Below, one piece after another: positions 1 through 6,790 of a stretch of 7,902 nucleotides of DNA. The notes under the pieces were generated by a model. It saw only the letters and a list, made by a program, of their open reading frames with translations, made no database searches and was not told the origin of the DNA. The position numbers and the translations under genes were made by a program. Origin of the DNA: Candidatus Diapherotrites archaeon CG08_land_8_20_14_0_20_34_12. GTDB taxonomy: Archaea > Iainarchaeota > Iainarchaeia > Iainarchaeales > 0-14-0-20-34-12. The DNA lies in assembly GCA_002779065.1 (NCBI GenBank), contig PEXL01000047.1:1-7902 (forward strand). The letters are read 5' to 3'. The first letter of the stretch is position 1. Every line of letters begins with the position of its first letter.

Positions 1-1329
1 AGTATCCATAAAGGCATTTACTTCATCCTTATTTCTTATTTCCCCTATAATTACGCGATCAGGCCTCATCCTTAATGTTTCCACAATAATGTCTTTCATT
101 GAGATATTTTCAGATGTCTTTAACCTTATCACATGCTTTTGTGGAATATTTATTTCAGGGGTTTCTTCTGTTATAATTATTCTGTCATCTTTTGGCAGAA
201 ATCCAAACAAGGCATTTAATGTTGTAGTTTTTCCAGAACCGGTATTGCCGCATAATAGCAGGGAGCAATTTGTCCTTATAGCCATCCAAAGAAATGCAAG
301 TGCCTCAGCATTTGCTGTTTTTAATGAAATTAAATCAAGCGGAGTTAAAGGATTTTGCTTGAATTTCCTTATTGTGAAATTTATCCCGCTGAATGCAATA
401 GGATTCATGCTTGCATTTAACCTGTGGCCATTTTCAAGCACAGCATTTATCTTCGGATTTTTTAAGCTAAGCCTTCTTCCGCTAATTCTCGCCATTTTGT
501 TGATAAGCTCTTTTACTGTTTCCTCTTTTGAGAAATATAAATTAGTCTTTAACCACCCAAAGGCAGCATGATACACCAATATTTCATTTTCTTTGCCTGT
601 TCCTATGCAGGCAATTTCTTCAAGTGCCCCATTCCCAAGCAGAAATTTTAAAATGCCTGAAGAAGAGCTTTCAGCTTCAATAATTTTTGAAAAATTTTCT
701 TTTTGCGATTCATTTAATTCTATGTTACTCTTTTTCATCTGCCAGTAAATGAATTGTCCAATATTGTGCGCTGGCATTGCCCTGTACTCTCTTATCAAAA
801 AATTTAATAGATGTGCTTCTTCCCCTGAAACAGGAAGAACATTTTTCATCAAAAATATTTTTTCTTCATTGCTGTTCTGCCCAACTTCATAATCATCATC
901 TTGTTTAATCGTTCTTTTGATTTTTATTTCCTTAAGATTCCAGCCAAGCAATTCTTCAACTGTTTTTATTTCATCTTGGCTTCTTCCTAACCGGATTGCA
1001 GAATTAGCGCAATTCTTTATGCATTCTATCTGAAATCCCTTTGAAAAACAAAGATCGCATTTCTCAGCCTTATTATTCACGAGCAGAATTGCATTTTGTT
1101 TGCATGCATAAATGCATTTTCCACAGCCATTGCATTTTTTCTTGTCGATTGCCAAGATGCCTTTTGCACATTCAAAGATCGCATGCCTTTCACAAGCATT
1201 AAAACATGCAGCTTTGCTTGGGCTGCAATGCTCGCACAGAATGTTCTCTATTTTAAGTTTATTTGGGCAATTCTGCATGCAGTTTGCATCGCATTTCTCA
1301 CAAATATGCCTAGTTATATTTAGCTTCAA
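1..1329 (-). CDS. Polyferredoxin-type II/IV secretion ATPase fusion (partial, 3' end outside window)
   Basis: The 443 residues visible form one open frame to the left edge. Residues 1-112 hold four cysteine sets: C10/13/17/21, C32/35/42/46, C66/69/72/76 and C91/94/103/107. Short and long spacings alternate as in four-cluster [4Fe-4S] ferredoxins of the DmsB/HycB type. The rest matches the FlaI/GspE/VirB11 ATPase family: a divergent N-terminal domain, the FTIRKF segment, Walker A GNTGSGKTT at 361-369, an aspartate-box region (ITEETPEI), and Walker B VIIGE ending at glutamate 430 followed by IRN. The His box and C-terminus lie outside. Such ATPases drive assembly or secretion of type IV pili, archaella or related machines at the cytoplasmic membrane. 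The start is TTG at 1329, preceded 6 nt upstream by GAGGG; an in-frame TGA at 1339-1341 excludes a longer start except the TTG at 1335. The first ATG (codon 18) would remove three cluster cysteines. The ATPase assignment is firm; the role of the Fe-S domain is inference. Confidence 0.9.
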   Translation of the reverse strand, partial: MKLNITRHICEKCDANCMQNCPNKLKIENILCEHCSPSKAACFNACERHAIFECAKGILAIDKKKCNGCGKCIYACKQNAILLVNNKAEKCDLCFSKGFQIECIKNCANSAIRLGRSQDEIKTVEELLGWNLKEIKIKRTIKQDDDYEVGQNSNEEKIFLMKNVLPVSGEEAHLLNFLIREYRAMPAHNIGQFIYWQMKKSNIELNESQKENFSKIIEAESSSSGILKFLLGNGALEEIACIGTGKENEILVYHAAFGWLKTNLYFSKEETVKELINKMARISGRRLSLKNPKINAVLENGHRLNASMNPIAFSGINFTIRKFKQNPLTPLDLISLKTANAEALAFLWMAIRTNCSLLLCGNTGSGKTTTLNALFGFLPKDDRIIITEETPEINIPQKHVIRLKTSENISMKDIIVETLRMRPDRVIIGEIRNKDEVNAFMDT

Positions 1330-1335
1330 ATCCAA

Positions 1336-1340
1336 CCCTC
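1336..1340 (-). promoter_or_regulatory. Ribosome binding site deciding a TTG start
   Basis: The minus strand reads GAGGG, then six bases, then TTG at 1329. This spacing favours the second of two in-frame TTG codons (1329 rather than 1335), because the codon at 1335 abuts the GAGGG directly. No ATG or GTG start upstream is available because of the in-frame TGA overlapping the site. Confidence 0.6.
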
Positions 1341-1348
1341 AGCAGCTA

Positions 1349-1383
1349 TTATAAATAACTTTGAGGATGAAACGTTTATTAAA
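1349..1383 (-). promoter_or_regulatory. Candidate TATA boxes for the ferredoxin-ATPase gene
   Basis: Two AT-rich boxes are visible on the minus strand: TTATTTATAA (1349-1358) and TTTAATAAAC (1374-1383). The first would place transcription start almost at the TTG and give a leaderless message, which fits poorly with the visible GAGGG site. The second would give a leader of about 25 nt that contains it, so it is the better candidate. Both rest on base pattern and spacing only. Confidence 0.3.
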
Positions 1384-1397
1384 ATTAGCTGCGCACG

Positions 1398-1419
1398 AAA
1401 TAAACTTTTGAGTTTATTT
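1398..1419. repeat. 9-bp perfect inverted repeat with 4-base loop
   Basis: AAATAAACT (1398-1406) is followed by four bases and then its exact reverse complement AGTTTATTT (1411-1419). It lies in the gap between the surface-protein operon terminator and the ferredoxin-ATPase gene, just upstream of that gene's better promoter candidate. It could be an operator for a dimeric regulator or a weak RNA hairpin trailing the operon transcript. The stem is nearly all A-T, so RNA stability would be low. Confidence 0.5.
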
Positions 1420-1451
1420 TAAATCAACTAAAAACAGTATGCTACTAATGG

Positions 1452-1487
1452 AAAAAAATAATTTTAAAAAGATTAGAAAAAAGGGAA
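1452..1487 (-). terminator. T-run terminator after the surface-protein operon
   Basis: Directly after the TAA stop at 1488 the minus strand carries three T runs, of six (1477-1482), five (1466-1470) and seven (1452-1458), within 36 bases. Archaeal RNA polymerase terminates on such oligo-T tracts without needing a strong hairpin. The position at the end of the three-gene operon and ahead of a gene with its own promoter candidates supports the call. Confidence 0.55.
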
Positions 1488-3245
1488 TTAACTATCTTCC
1501 CTTTCAACCTTGCTTGCTTTTCTGTAGAATATAAATATTACCAATAGTACAACAATAATTGCTGCAATTAAAGGAAAAGTAAATAAATTCTCAGAATCAA
1601 ACAAAGTAAATAATCCTACGGATAACATATTCTTGTTTGTTGTGTCTATCTCTATTTCCTTTTCAATTAATCCTTTATCAGTTTCAATCTTCAAAGGAAC
1701 TTTTATTATATCTTGCATTTCAGTGAGATAGATTGTAACCTTAACCCCCTTGCTGCTATTTTTTGGTATAATTATAGTTGTAGGTTCAAACAGGATGTTT
1801 AAATCTTCAGCAGAAATGCTCTTAACAAAAACATTTGTGTTCGAATCATTTGTCAATAGGATAGTTGCACTAATCTTATTGTCCTTGCTGATTTCCTGCA
1901 ATGAACTTTCAATTTTCACAGGCTCTTGTACAAAGGTATTTGCAGCGCTAACTATTACATTAACATTAAATGTTTGATAGAAGTCTTCCCCCCTTACTGT
2001 AATTTTTACATTATAATCGCTGTCCAGCATATCCATTGCCGGATTGTAATAAACGAAAAATTCACCTATTTCCTTACTTCCTAATTCAACATTTTTAGGA
2101 ATAGATGTTGCCCAATTAGGCCCTTTGGCTTCTAAAGTTAAAGTATTGTCTTTTGTTCCTGTATTCTTAATTTTTATTTTGTCTACCCTTTCTTTCCCTG
2201 CTTTTATTGATACCTTTTTGAATGGAGGCACAACTACGGCAGCATCATAACAATTTTCCTTATTAACATCTAAAATCTTTGAGTATTCTTTATCAAAAGT
2301 AATTGACTGCACTATAAACTTTATTTTATCTTTTCCTACTTCACTAATTTTGTCAAACAAGATATTTACAGCAATCTCTTCATCCGGATTTAACTCTAAA
2401 TCCGCGGTTTTTACCGATGTTTTATTTAAGCCTTCAACCTTGAAATGGAATAAATCCTTTTTCAACCCAAGATTTTTGACAATTATTGTTCCGTTCTCCT
2501 GCAATTCATTGCAGACAGTAAATGCTTTATCCTCAATTGCAACATTCTGTGCATCTAAGATAGTGAATTTTGCACTATTTTCATCATAGAAATTAGTGCC
2601 CTTTATTCTTGCGGTTACTGCAAAGTCATAATCCCTTACAGCCGCATCGCAAGGCGCTAAAACAAATAAAATATTTTCAACAGTTTGGCCTTTTTCAAGC
2701 AAGAATTCTTTAGTGTATGATGTCCAGTTTTCTGGCAATCCTTCAACAATTATTTCAACCAATTCATTTCCCTTGCTGTTATTTTTCACGCTGATCGGGA
2801 ATTCTGCTTTTTCACATTGAGTTGCTTGCTTGTCTGTTCCCAAAGCAAGAATTAATTTTCTTGAATCCAAAACATTGACTGAAATATTCTTTAAGCTTAC
2901 TTTATTATTCTCACTTATTTTCAAACTGACAATATAATTCCCTGGTTCTGTGTTGCACAAAGGTTTTATGAAACCATAAAGGTCCTTTGTTTCCCCTGGT
3001 GCCATTGAGAATATCATTTTATTGTCTTTAACCCATTGGCCATTCAGGTTAATCCATCCCGCAGTTTCTTCAATAGCCTCAATGGTATATGTTTGTGTGC
3101 TATTTTCCACATTTTTTATTTTGAAATCAGCTATTGCCGGGTTAAAACAATCTGCTTCAACATTAGTATTTCCAAATGTCAAGAATGCGCTTACTGTTCC
3201 TAAAATTAAAATAAATAAAATTGGGAGTATTGCCTTAATAGTCAT
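1488..3245 (-). CDS. Secreted, C-terminally membrane-anchored NEW3/Ig-like repeat protein
   Basis: The 585-residue product has a hydrophobic signal segment (residues 4-20, ending TVSA), about five Ig-fold modules, and a membrane helix at 556-574 followed by a short charged tail (RKASKVEREDS). The bulk therefore faces outside. Modules resemble the NEW3/CARDB type: segments GLPENW (169-174) and KGPNW (374-378) sit at comparable points and match GPDW in the small protein of the same operon. Six cysteines pair up as C33/C97, C144/C199 and C245/C332, about one pair in each of the first three modules, which suggests disulfides. Modules after residue 340 have none. The start is ATG at 3245, supported by GGGAG eight bases upstream. 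A start 10 codons earlier (3275) is in frame but adds a charged stretch before the signal and lies deeper in the upstream gene. The first 11 bases overlap the upstream gene's end, so translation is probably coupled. The precise function is unknown; adhesion or envelope structure is inferred. Confidence 0.85.
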   Translation of the reverse strand: MTIKAILPILFILILGTVSAFLTFGNTNVEADCFNPAIADFKIKNVENSTQTYTIEAIEETAGWINLNGQWVKDNKMIFSMAPGETKDLYGFIKPLCNTEPGNYIVSLKISENNKVSLKNISVNVLDSRKLILALGTDKQATQCEKAEFPISVKNNSKGNELVEIIVEGLPENWTSYTKEFLLEKGQTVENILFVLAPCDAAVRDYDFAVTARIKGTNFYDENSAKFTILDAQNVAIEDKAFTVCNELQENGTIIVKNLGLKKDLFHFKVEGLNKTSVKTADLELNPDEEIAVNILFDKISEVGKDKIKFIVQSITFDKEYSKILDVNKENCYDAAVVVPPFKKVSIKAGKERVDKIKIKNTGTKDNTLTLEAKGPNWATSIPKNVELGSKEIGEFFVYYNPAMDMLDSDYNVKITVRGEDFYQTFNVNVIVSAANTFVQEPVKIESSLQEISKDNKISATILLTNDSNTNVFVKSISAEDLNILFEPTTIIIPKNSSKGVKVTIYLTEMQDIIKVPLKIETDKGLIEKEIEIDTTNKNMLSVGLFTLFDSENLFTFPLIAAIIVVLLVIFIFYRKASKVEREDS

Positions 3246-6063
3246 CTGATTCACTCCCTTTCTTTTTTCTAACATAAAATAACAGTACTGCCAAGATTAT
3301 CACAAGAGCAACCAATATTGCGCCCAATGTGAAAGATGATGCAAAGCCTACAAATCCGCTTATTCCGCTAAGCAAATCATCGTCTTTTTTATCTACTTTA
3401 ACATCTGCTTGCATATCCGCATTTTCTGGCTTTACTTTTAACCATACTGTTTCCTCAACTTTTTCATTATCCTTTTCTGCTATCAATTTTAATTGATAAA
3501 GGTCAGGCTCTACATCCTTGTCTACGCTAATCTTCATCTTGAATTCCTTTGTCTTTCCTTTTACTATTGTATCCTCAAAGCTAGGTGCGTAAACGCCTTT
3601 TGGCAAGCCCTTTAAGTAAACCTTTACCTTTTCAAGATCCGTATTTGATTCGTTAGCAACAGTTATTGTTACTACAGTATCCTTGTTCTGGTTAATGTAA
3701 ACATTAGATGGGAAAGCATAAAATTCCAATGCCATCTGTGTTTCTTCAATTACTTTAAACTTCAAATCAAAGGCCTCAGTATTTTCATCTTTTATTACTG
3801 CAGTAATATTATAATCACCCAATGCTGCATCCTTTGTCGGAGATACTGCAATGAATACCTCTTTCTCTTTCTTTGATTCCAATTTAAAGTTTATATCGCT
3901 TATGCTTGTAACTATATTTGAGTAAGGTGCATTTACATTTACCTCATAGTTCTGTGTTGTGTCTCCCAGATTTCTGATTAACAAAACATAGATTCCCTGT
4001 TTCTTTCTTTCAATTACTAAATTATTGTTCTTTAATTCTACATCGCTCTTTGCTTTTGTCAGGACCTTTACACACAATGTCTGTTTAGTATTGTATGTTC
4101 CGTTCCATCCGTATATTTCAATATTCTGTGTTCCAACAGCATCGCTCAATTTTGGCTTTACCAAAAGCTTCAATTCAGCAATTGCATTTGCTTCTATAGT
4201 AATGCTTTTTACCACGTTTGTTTCAATTGCAGAAAATGTCTGTAAATTCACAGTTATTTTTCCGGAGGTTAAATTCTTAACCTGGAAATTTATGTTCGAA
4301 TCCTTGTCCTTATCCACATTGAAACAGGAGTTTGTGTCTGCAATTATCTTGAAGTTTACATTTGTGTTGTTCTGTGAAGAACAATCAACAACATTAAATG
4401 AAAGATCTTCTTCAGTGTGCTCTGCCCCAATATTTCCAACTATCTTAATTGTACGATAGCCGAATGCTGTGCTTGAATTTGTATAAATCTTTACATTTAC
4501 TACCTGTTCTTCCTTAGCATCAAGTTCAATTTCATTGTCTGAAAGCACAGGCATGAACATTTCATTTGTTGCATGCAATTTAATTGTTTTTACTTCATTA
4601 GTTGTATTTACAACCTTGAAGCTAATGTTTTCAGTATTTCCTTTGCAGATTTGCTGCCCTGATGTTGAGATTATATCAACGCTTGCAGTCTGGCCAACTG
4701 TTACTTTTACCAATGCAAAGTCTTCGTATGTGCTGTCTATTTTCAATTTGAATTTTACCTCATACACGCTAAGCTGTGCATATTCTGTAATTATATTCAT
4801 TGAAACAGTTGTCTGTGCATTTCCGCTAAGGCACATTTCCTGGTCAGTTAATGTTTCTTTTATATATGAGGTATTATCCTCTGTGCTAAAGGTCATGCAC
4901 TGCTTATCCGGGGTTTTATTTTTCAAACCAAAGACAATTGTTGCTGTAGCGTTTGAACCCATATTTATCTGTTCATCAGTTGGAATTATCTCAATCAATG
5001 TTGTTCCATATGGGGCAGGAATCTTTCCGCTAACTATATTGGATAATTCAGATTCATTTGCTGCTTTATCTACTGCTGTTACCCTGTAGTAATAGGTTTT
5101 CCCTACCGCTACTGCATTATCTTTATAATAGCTTGTAGTTGCTTTTGTCAAAAATGCATTCGCATAATTGTCTGAATTTATCTCAGATTCACTTTTATAT
5201 ACCTTATAATAATCAATTCCGCTTGCATCTGTTGAATCGCTCCAATTCAATTCAAAGTAATCTGCTGTTGCATTTAATGTTAAGTCAGTTGTTTTTGATG
5301 GTTTAGTTATATCTGCTGTGTTTATTGTTGCTGATGTCTGATTTGATAAATCAGATTCATTTCCTGAATTGTCAATTGATGTTACCCTATAATAGTAAGT
5401 TTTCCCGTTTGTGACTGTAGTGTCAACATAGTTTGTTAATGTATTGGTTTGTGCTACTTGATAAGTTTTGAAATTTGCTGTAGTTATCTCAGATTCACTT
5501 TTATAGATATAATAATTCTTTAATCCGCTTCCAGTATCTTGAACTGCTGACCAGTTTAATTCAACCCTATTGCTGTCTAAAACAGTTGCAGTCAAATTTG
5601 TGATTGCATTCGGTTTTGTGTTATCCACAATAAATGTTCCATTGCTTACATCCTCTAATGCATGCCACATATCTGCTTGGTCAAAATAAAATATTGTTAA
5701 TCTTAACAAATATCTTCCATCTGCTGCTGTTTTTGTGTCCCAGACATAAGTGCAATCTTGAGGGGTTTCTTGCTTATTGTCCGAGTCTAAACAGTTCGCC
5801 TGATTTAACAAATTTAAATCCGATGCAATTATTGTTGCAGGATCGCTTTTTGTTGGATCAAAGTAACTAAGGCCGCCTATGACTTTAGTAGCATATTCTG
5901 CATTTGCAGAATTCCATGCGTATTTGATATTAAATGTTCCGCTTAAATATTCTCCGCCATTTGGCAATATTACATTGCCTGTTAATTGCGGAGCTGACAT
6001 TGCCATTGGCAAAAATACCAATAAGGCAATCAAGCCTATTAAAATTTTATTTATCAGATTCAT
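3235..6063 (-). CDS. Large surface protein with two fibronectin type III and several Ig-like modules, C-terminal anchor
   Basis: The 942-residue product starts with a signal peptide (1-24, ending AMSA). An Ig-like domain with C91/C104 follows (about 25-148). Two adjacent fibronectin type III modules come next (about 150-248 and 252-349), both with YKSESEI, GKTYYYRVT and D..xNES.LSN. About five NEW3/CARDB-like modules follow (about 353-877), then a membrane helix (912-930) and the basic tail VRKKKGSESDDY. Cysteines C389/C411, C473/C561 and C580/C664 fall as one pair per module, as expected for exported disulfides. Many N-x-S/T sequons could carry N-glycans. The start ATG is preceded by GAGGGGG eight bases upstream; the gap to the 189-residue gene is 18 bp and the downstream gene overlaps by 11 bp, so the three are one operon. 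FN3 plus Ig stacks commonly mediate binding or form stalks, so a cell-surface adhesin or envelope role is likely, but the ligand is unknown. No enzymatic domain is visible. Confidence 0.88.
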   Translation of the reverse strand: MNLINKILIGLIALLVFLPMAMSAPQLTGNVILPNGGEYLSGTFNIKYAWNSANAEYATKVIGGLSYFDPTKSDPATIIASDLNLLNQANCLDSDNKQETPQDCTYVWDTKTAADGRYLLRLTIFYFDQADMWHALEDVSNGTFIVDNTKPNAITNLTATVLDSNRVELNWSAVQDTGSGLKNYYIYKSESEITTANFKTYQVAQTNTLTNYVDTTVTNGKTYYYRVTSIDNSGNESDLSNQTSATINTADITKPSKTTDLTLNATADYFELNWSDSTDASGIDYYKVYKSESEINSDNYANAFLTKATTSYYKDNAVAVGKTYYYRVTAVDKAANESELSNIVSGKIPAPYGTTLIEIIPTDEQINMGSNATATIVFGLKNKTPDKQCMTFSTEDNTSYIKETLTDQEMCLSGNAQTTVSMNIITEYAQLSVYEVKFKLKIDSTYEDFALVKVTVGQTASVDIISTSGQQICKGNTENISFKVVNTTNEVKTIKLHATNEMFMPVLSDNEIELDAKEEQVVNVKIYTNSSTAFGYRTIKIVGNIGAEHTEEDLSFNVVDCSSQNNTNVNFKIIADTNSCFNVDKDKDSNINFQVKNLTSGKITVNLQTFSAIETNVVKSITIEANAIAELKLLVKPKLSDAVGTQNIEIYGWNGTYNTKQTLCVKVLTKAKSDVELKNNNLVIERKKQGIYVLLIRNLGDTTQNYEVNVNAPYSNIVTSISDINFKLESKKEKEVFIAVSPTKDAALGDYNITAVIKDENTEAFDLKFKVIEETQMALEFYAFPSNVYINQNKDTVVTITVANESNTDLEKVKVYLKGLPKGVYAPSFEDTIVKGKTKEFKMKISVDKDVEPDLYQLKLIAEKDNEKVEETVWLKVKPENADMQADVKVDKKDDDLLSGISGFVGFASSFTLGAILVALVIILAVLLFYVRKKKGSESDDY
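3254..3258 (-). promoter_or_regulatory. Ribosome binding site inside the upstream gene
   Basis: GGGAG on the minus strand sits eight bases before the ATG at 3245 and lies within the last codons of the 942-residue protein's gene. It decides the internal start over the earlier in-frame ATG at 3275 and points to translational coupling across the 11-base overlap. Confidence 0.6.
5017..5616 (-). repeat. Tandem duplication of a fibronectin type III module
   Basis: The two FN3 modules of the large surface protein lie back to back with a period of about 102 codons. Coding DNA is still identical over 22 bases at 5178-5199 and 5484-5505, 306 bases apart, coding for YKSESEI in both. Other blocks (GKTYYYRVT, NES.LSN) are conserved in protein with synonymous changes. 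This is an in-frame internal duplication, not two unrelated domains. Confidence 0.8.
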
Positions 6064-6071
6064 TTTGTTTT

Positions 6072-6078
6072 CCCCCTC
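6072..6078 (-). promoter_or_regulatory. Strong ribosome binding site, GAGGGGG
   Basis: The minus strand reads GAGGGGG, eight bases before the ATG at 6063, in the 18-bp gap after the preceding stop. It confirms the start of the 942-residue protein and independent re-initiation within the operon. Confidence 0.65.
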
Positions 6079-6081
6079 ATT

Positions 6082-6651
6082 TTATTTTTTCATATTTCTA
6101 ATAAGTGCGACCATTAACACTACTATAATTGCCAATAATACCAAATTAATTGTCAATTCAATATCCTGGGTTGTTAAAACAATGAATGGAGTATTTCCAG
6201 TATTCAAATTATCCCCATTTCCGTTATCATTAGGATCTGGTTGGGTTTGTTCTGCAGAAGCTGAAGAAAGGAAACTTATTTCTAAGTCTTTCTTCACTGT
6301 CTCGTTGTCGAGCATTACAATTAATTTTCCGGAATATTGTTTCCCTAATAATTTTTCTTCCAGTGGAGTTAATCTTAATTTAAAAGTAGCTTTATCATAT
6401 TTTTTAATTTCGTCAGGATACTTTATGAATTCATATTGTAACCAATCAGGCCCAACAAAATCCAAATCAAGTTCTTTTGTTGCATTTGAATTATTTTGGA
6501 CAGTCACAACAATATCAGTCTCTCCCTTCACAAATATTGTTTTGCTTACTTTAACATCATCTGCACTAAATGCAAACGCATTAAAACTTACTAAAATCAA
6601 AGCCATGGCTAATATAAGCCATTTTGACAGATTTCCGGAAAAAATCTTCAT
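6082..6651 (-). CDS. Small membrane-anchored protein with one NEW3-like domain
   Basis: The 189-residue product has a signal peptide (1-27, ending AFA). One beta-rich domain (about 34-130) carries GPDW (67-70), matching the module motif in the 585-residue operon partner. A low-complexity linker rich in Q, P, D, N and G (about 131-152) leads to a C-terminal membrane helix (166-184) with the tail RNMKK. It has no cysteines. It is first in the operon, with a promoter and a GGGGGA site upstream, and 18 bp separate it from the next gene. Its layout is a one-module miniature of its two large neighbours, so it may be a subunit, spacer or accessory of the same surface assembly. No family name can be given with confidence. 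Confidence 0.82.
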   Translation of the reverse strand: MKIFSGNLSKWLILAMALILVSFNAFAFSADDVKVSKTIFVKGETDIVVTVQNNSNATKELDLDFVGPDWLQYEFIKYPDEIKKYDKATFKLRLTPLEEKLLGKQYSGKLIVMLDNETVKKDLEISFLSSASAEQTQPDPNDNGNGDNLNTGNTPFIVLTTQDIELTINLVLLAIIVVLMVALIRNMKK

Positions 6652-6658
6652 TTACAAA

Positions 6659-6664
6659 TCCCCC
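6659..6664 (-). promoter_or_regulatory. Ribosome binding site, GGGGGA
   Basis: A run of five G followed by A on the minus strand, ending seven bases before the ATG at 6651. It fixes the start of the small operon-leading gene and pairs with the CCUCC end of archaeal 16S rRNA if one G-U pair is allowed. Confidence 0.6.
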
Positions 6665-6694
6665 ATTAACTTTTTAACTTACTCTAATTAATTT

Positions 6695-6735
6695 GATATA
6701 AATACTATGTGCTACTCTCCTTTAAATACCTTTCG
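6695..6735 (-). promoter_or_regulatory. Promoter region of the surface-protein operon with two BRE/TATA candidates
   Basis: On the minus strand, CGAAAGG followed directly by TATTTAAA (6721-6735) resembles an archaeal BRE plus TATA box. TATTTATATC (6695-6704) is a second TATA-like box closer to the gene. They would give leaders of about 48 and 24 nt to the ATG at 6651, both including the ribosome binding site. The 139-bp gap 6652-6790 holds these elements and no gene. Confidence 0.5.
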
Positions 6736-6758
6736 TTTTGTCCGGTTAATGAATTAAT

Positions 6759-6788
6759 ATATAAAAGACTAATAGTAACCTGAAAAAG
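6759..6788 (-). terminator. Weak T-run terminator after the regulator gene
   Basis: Just past the regulator's stop the minus strand shows a run of five T (6783-6787) and a further CTTTTAT stretch (near 6762-6768). This is consistent with archaeal T-run termination, but it is weaker than the one at 1452-1487, and read-through into the operon cannot be excluded. Confidence 0.3.
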
Positions 6789-6790
6789 GG

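Noticed and set aside
89..571. Plus-strand open frame of 160 codons with hydrophobic composition
   Set aside because: It lies antisense to the secretion ATPase coding frame, including its Walker A region, and shows no recognisable domain. It is a shadow frame.
3235..3275. The 942- and 585-residue genes as one gene split by frameshift
   Set aside because: The first ends with its own membrane helix and basic tail, and the second begins with its own ribosome binding site and signal segment, so they are two proteins.
5879..6691. Plus-strand open frame of 270 codons crossing the operon start
   Set aside because: It runs antisense across two well-supported genes and their promoter gap, with no domain and no ribosome binding site. 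It is a shadow of AT-rich signal-peptide and membrane-helix coding.
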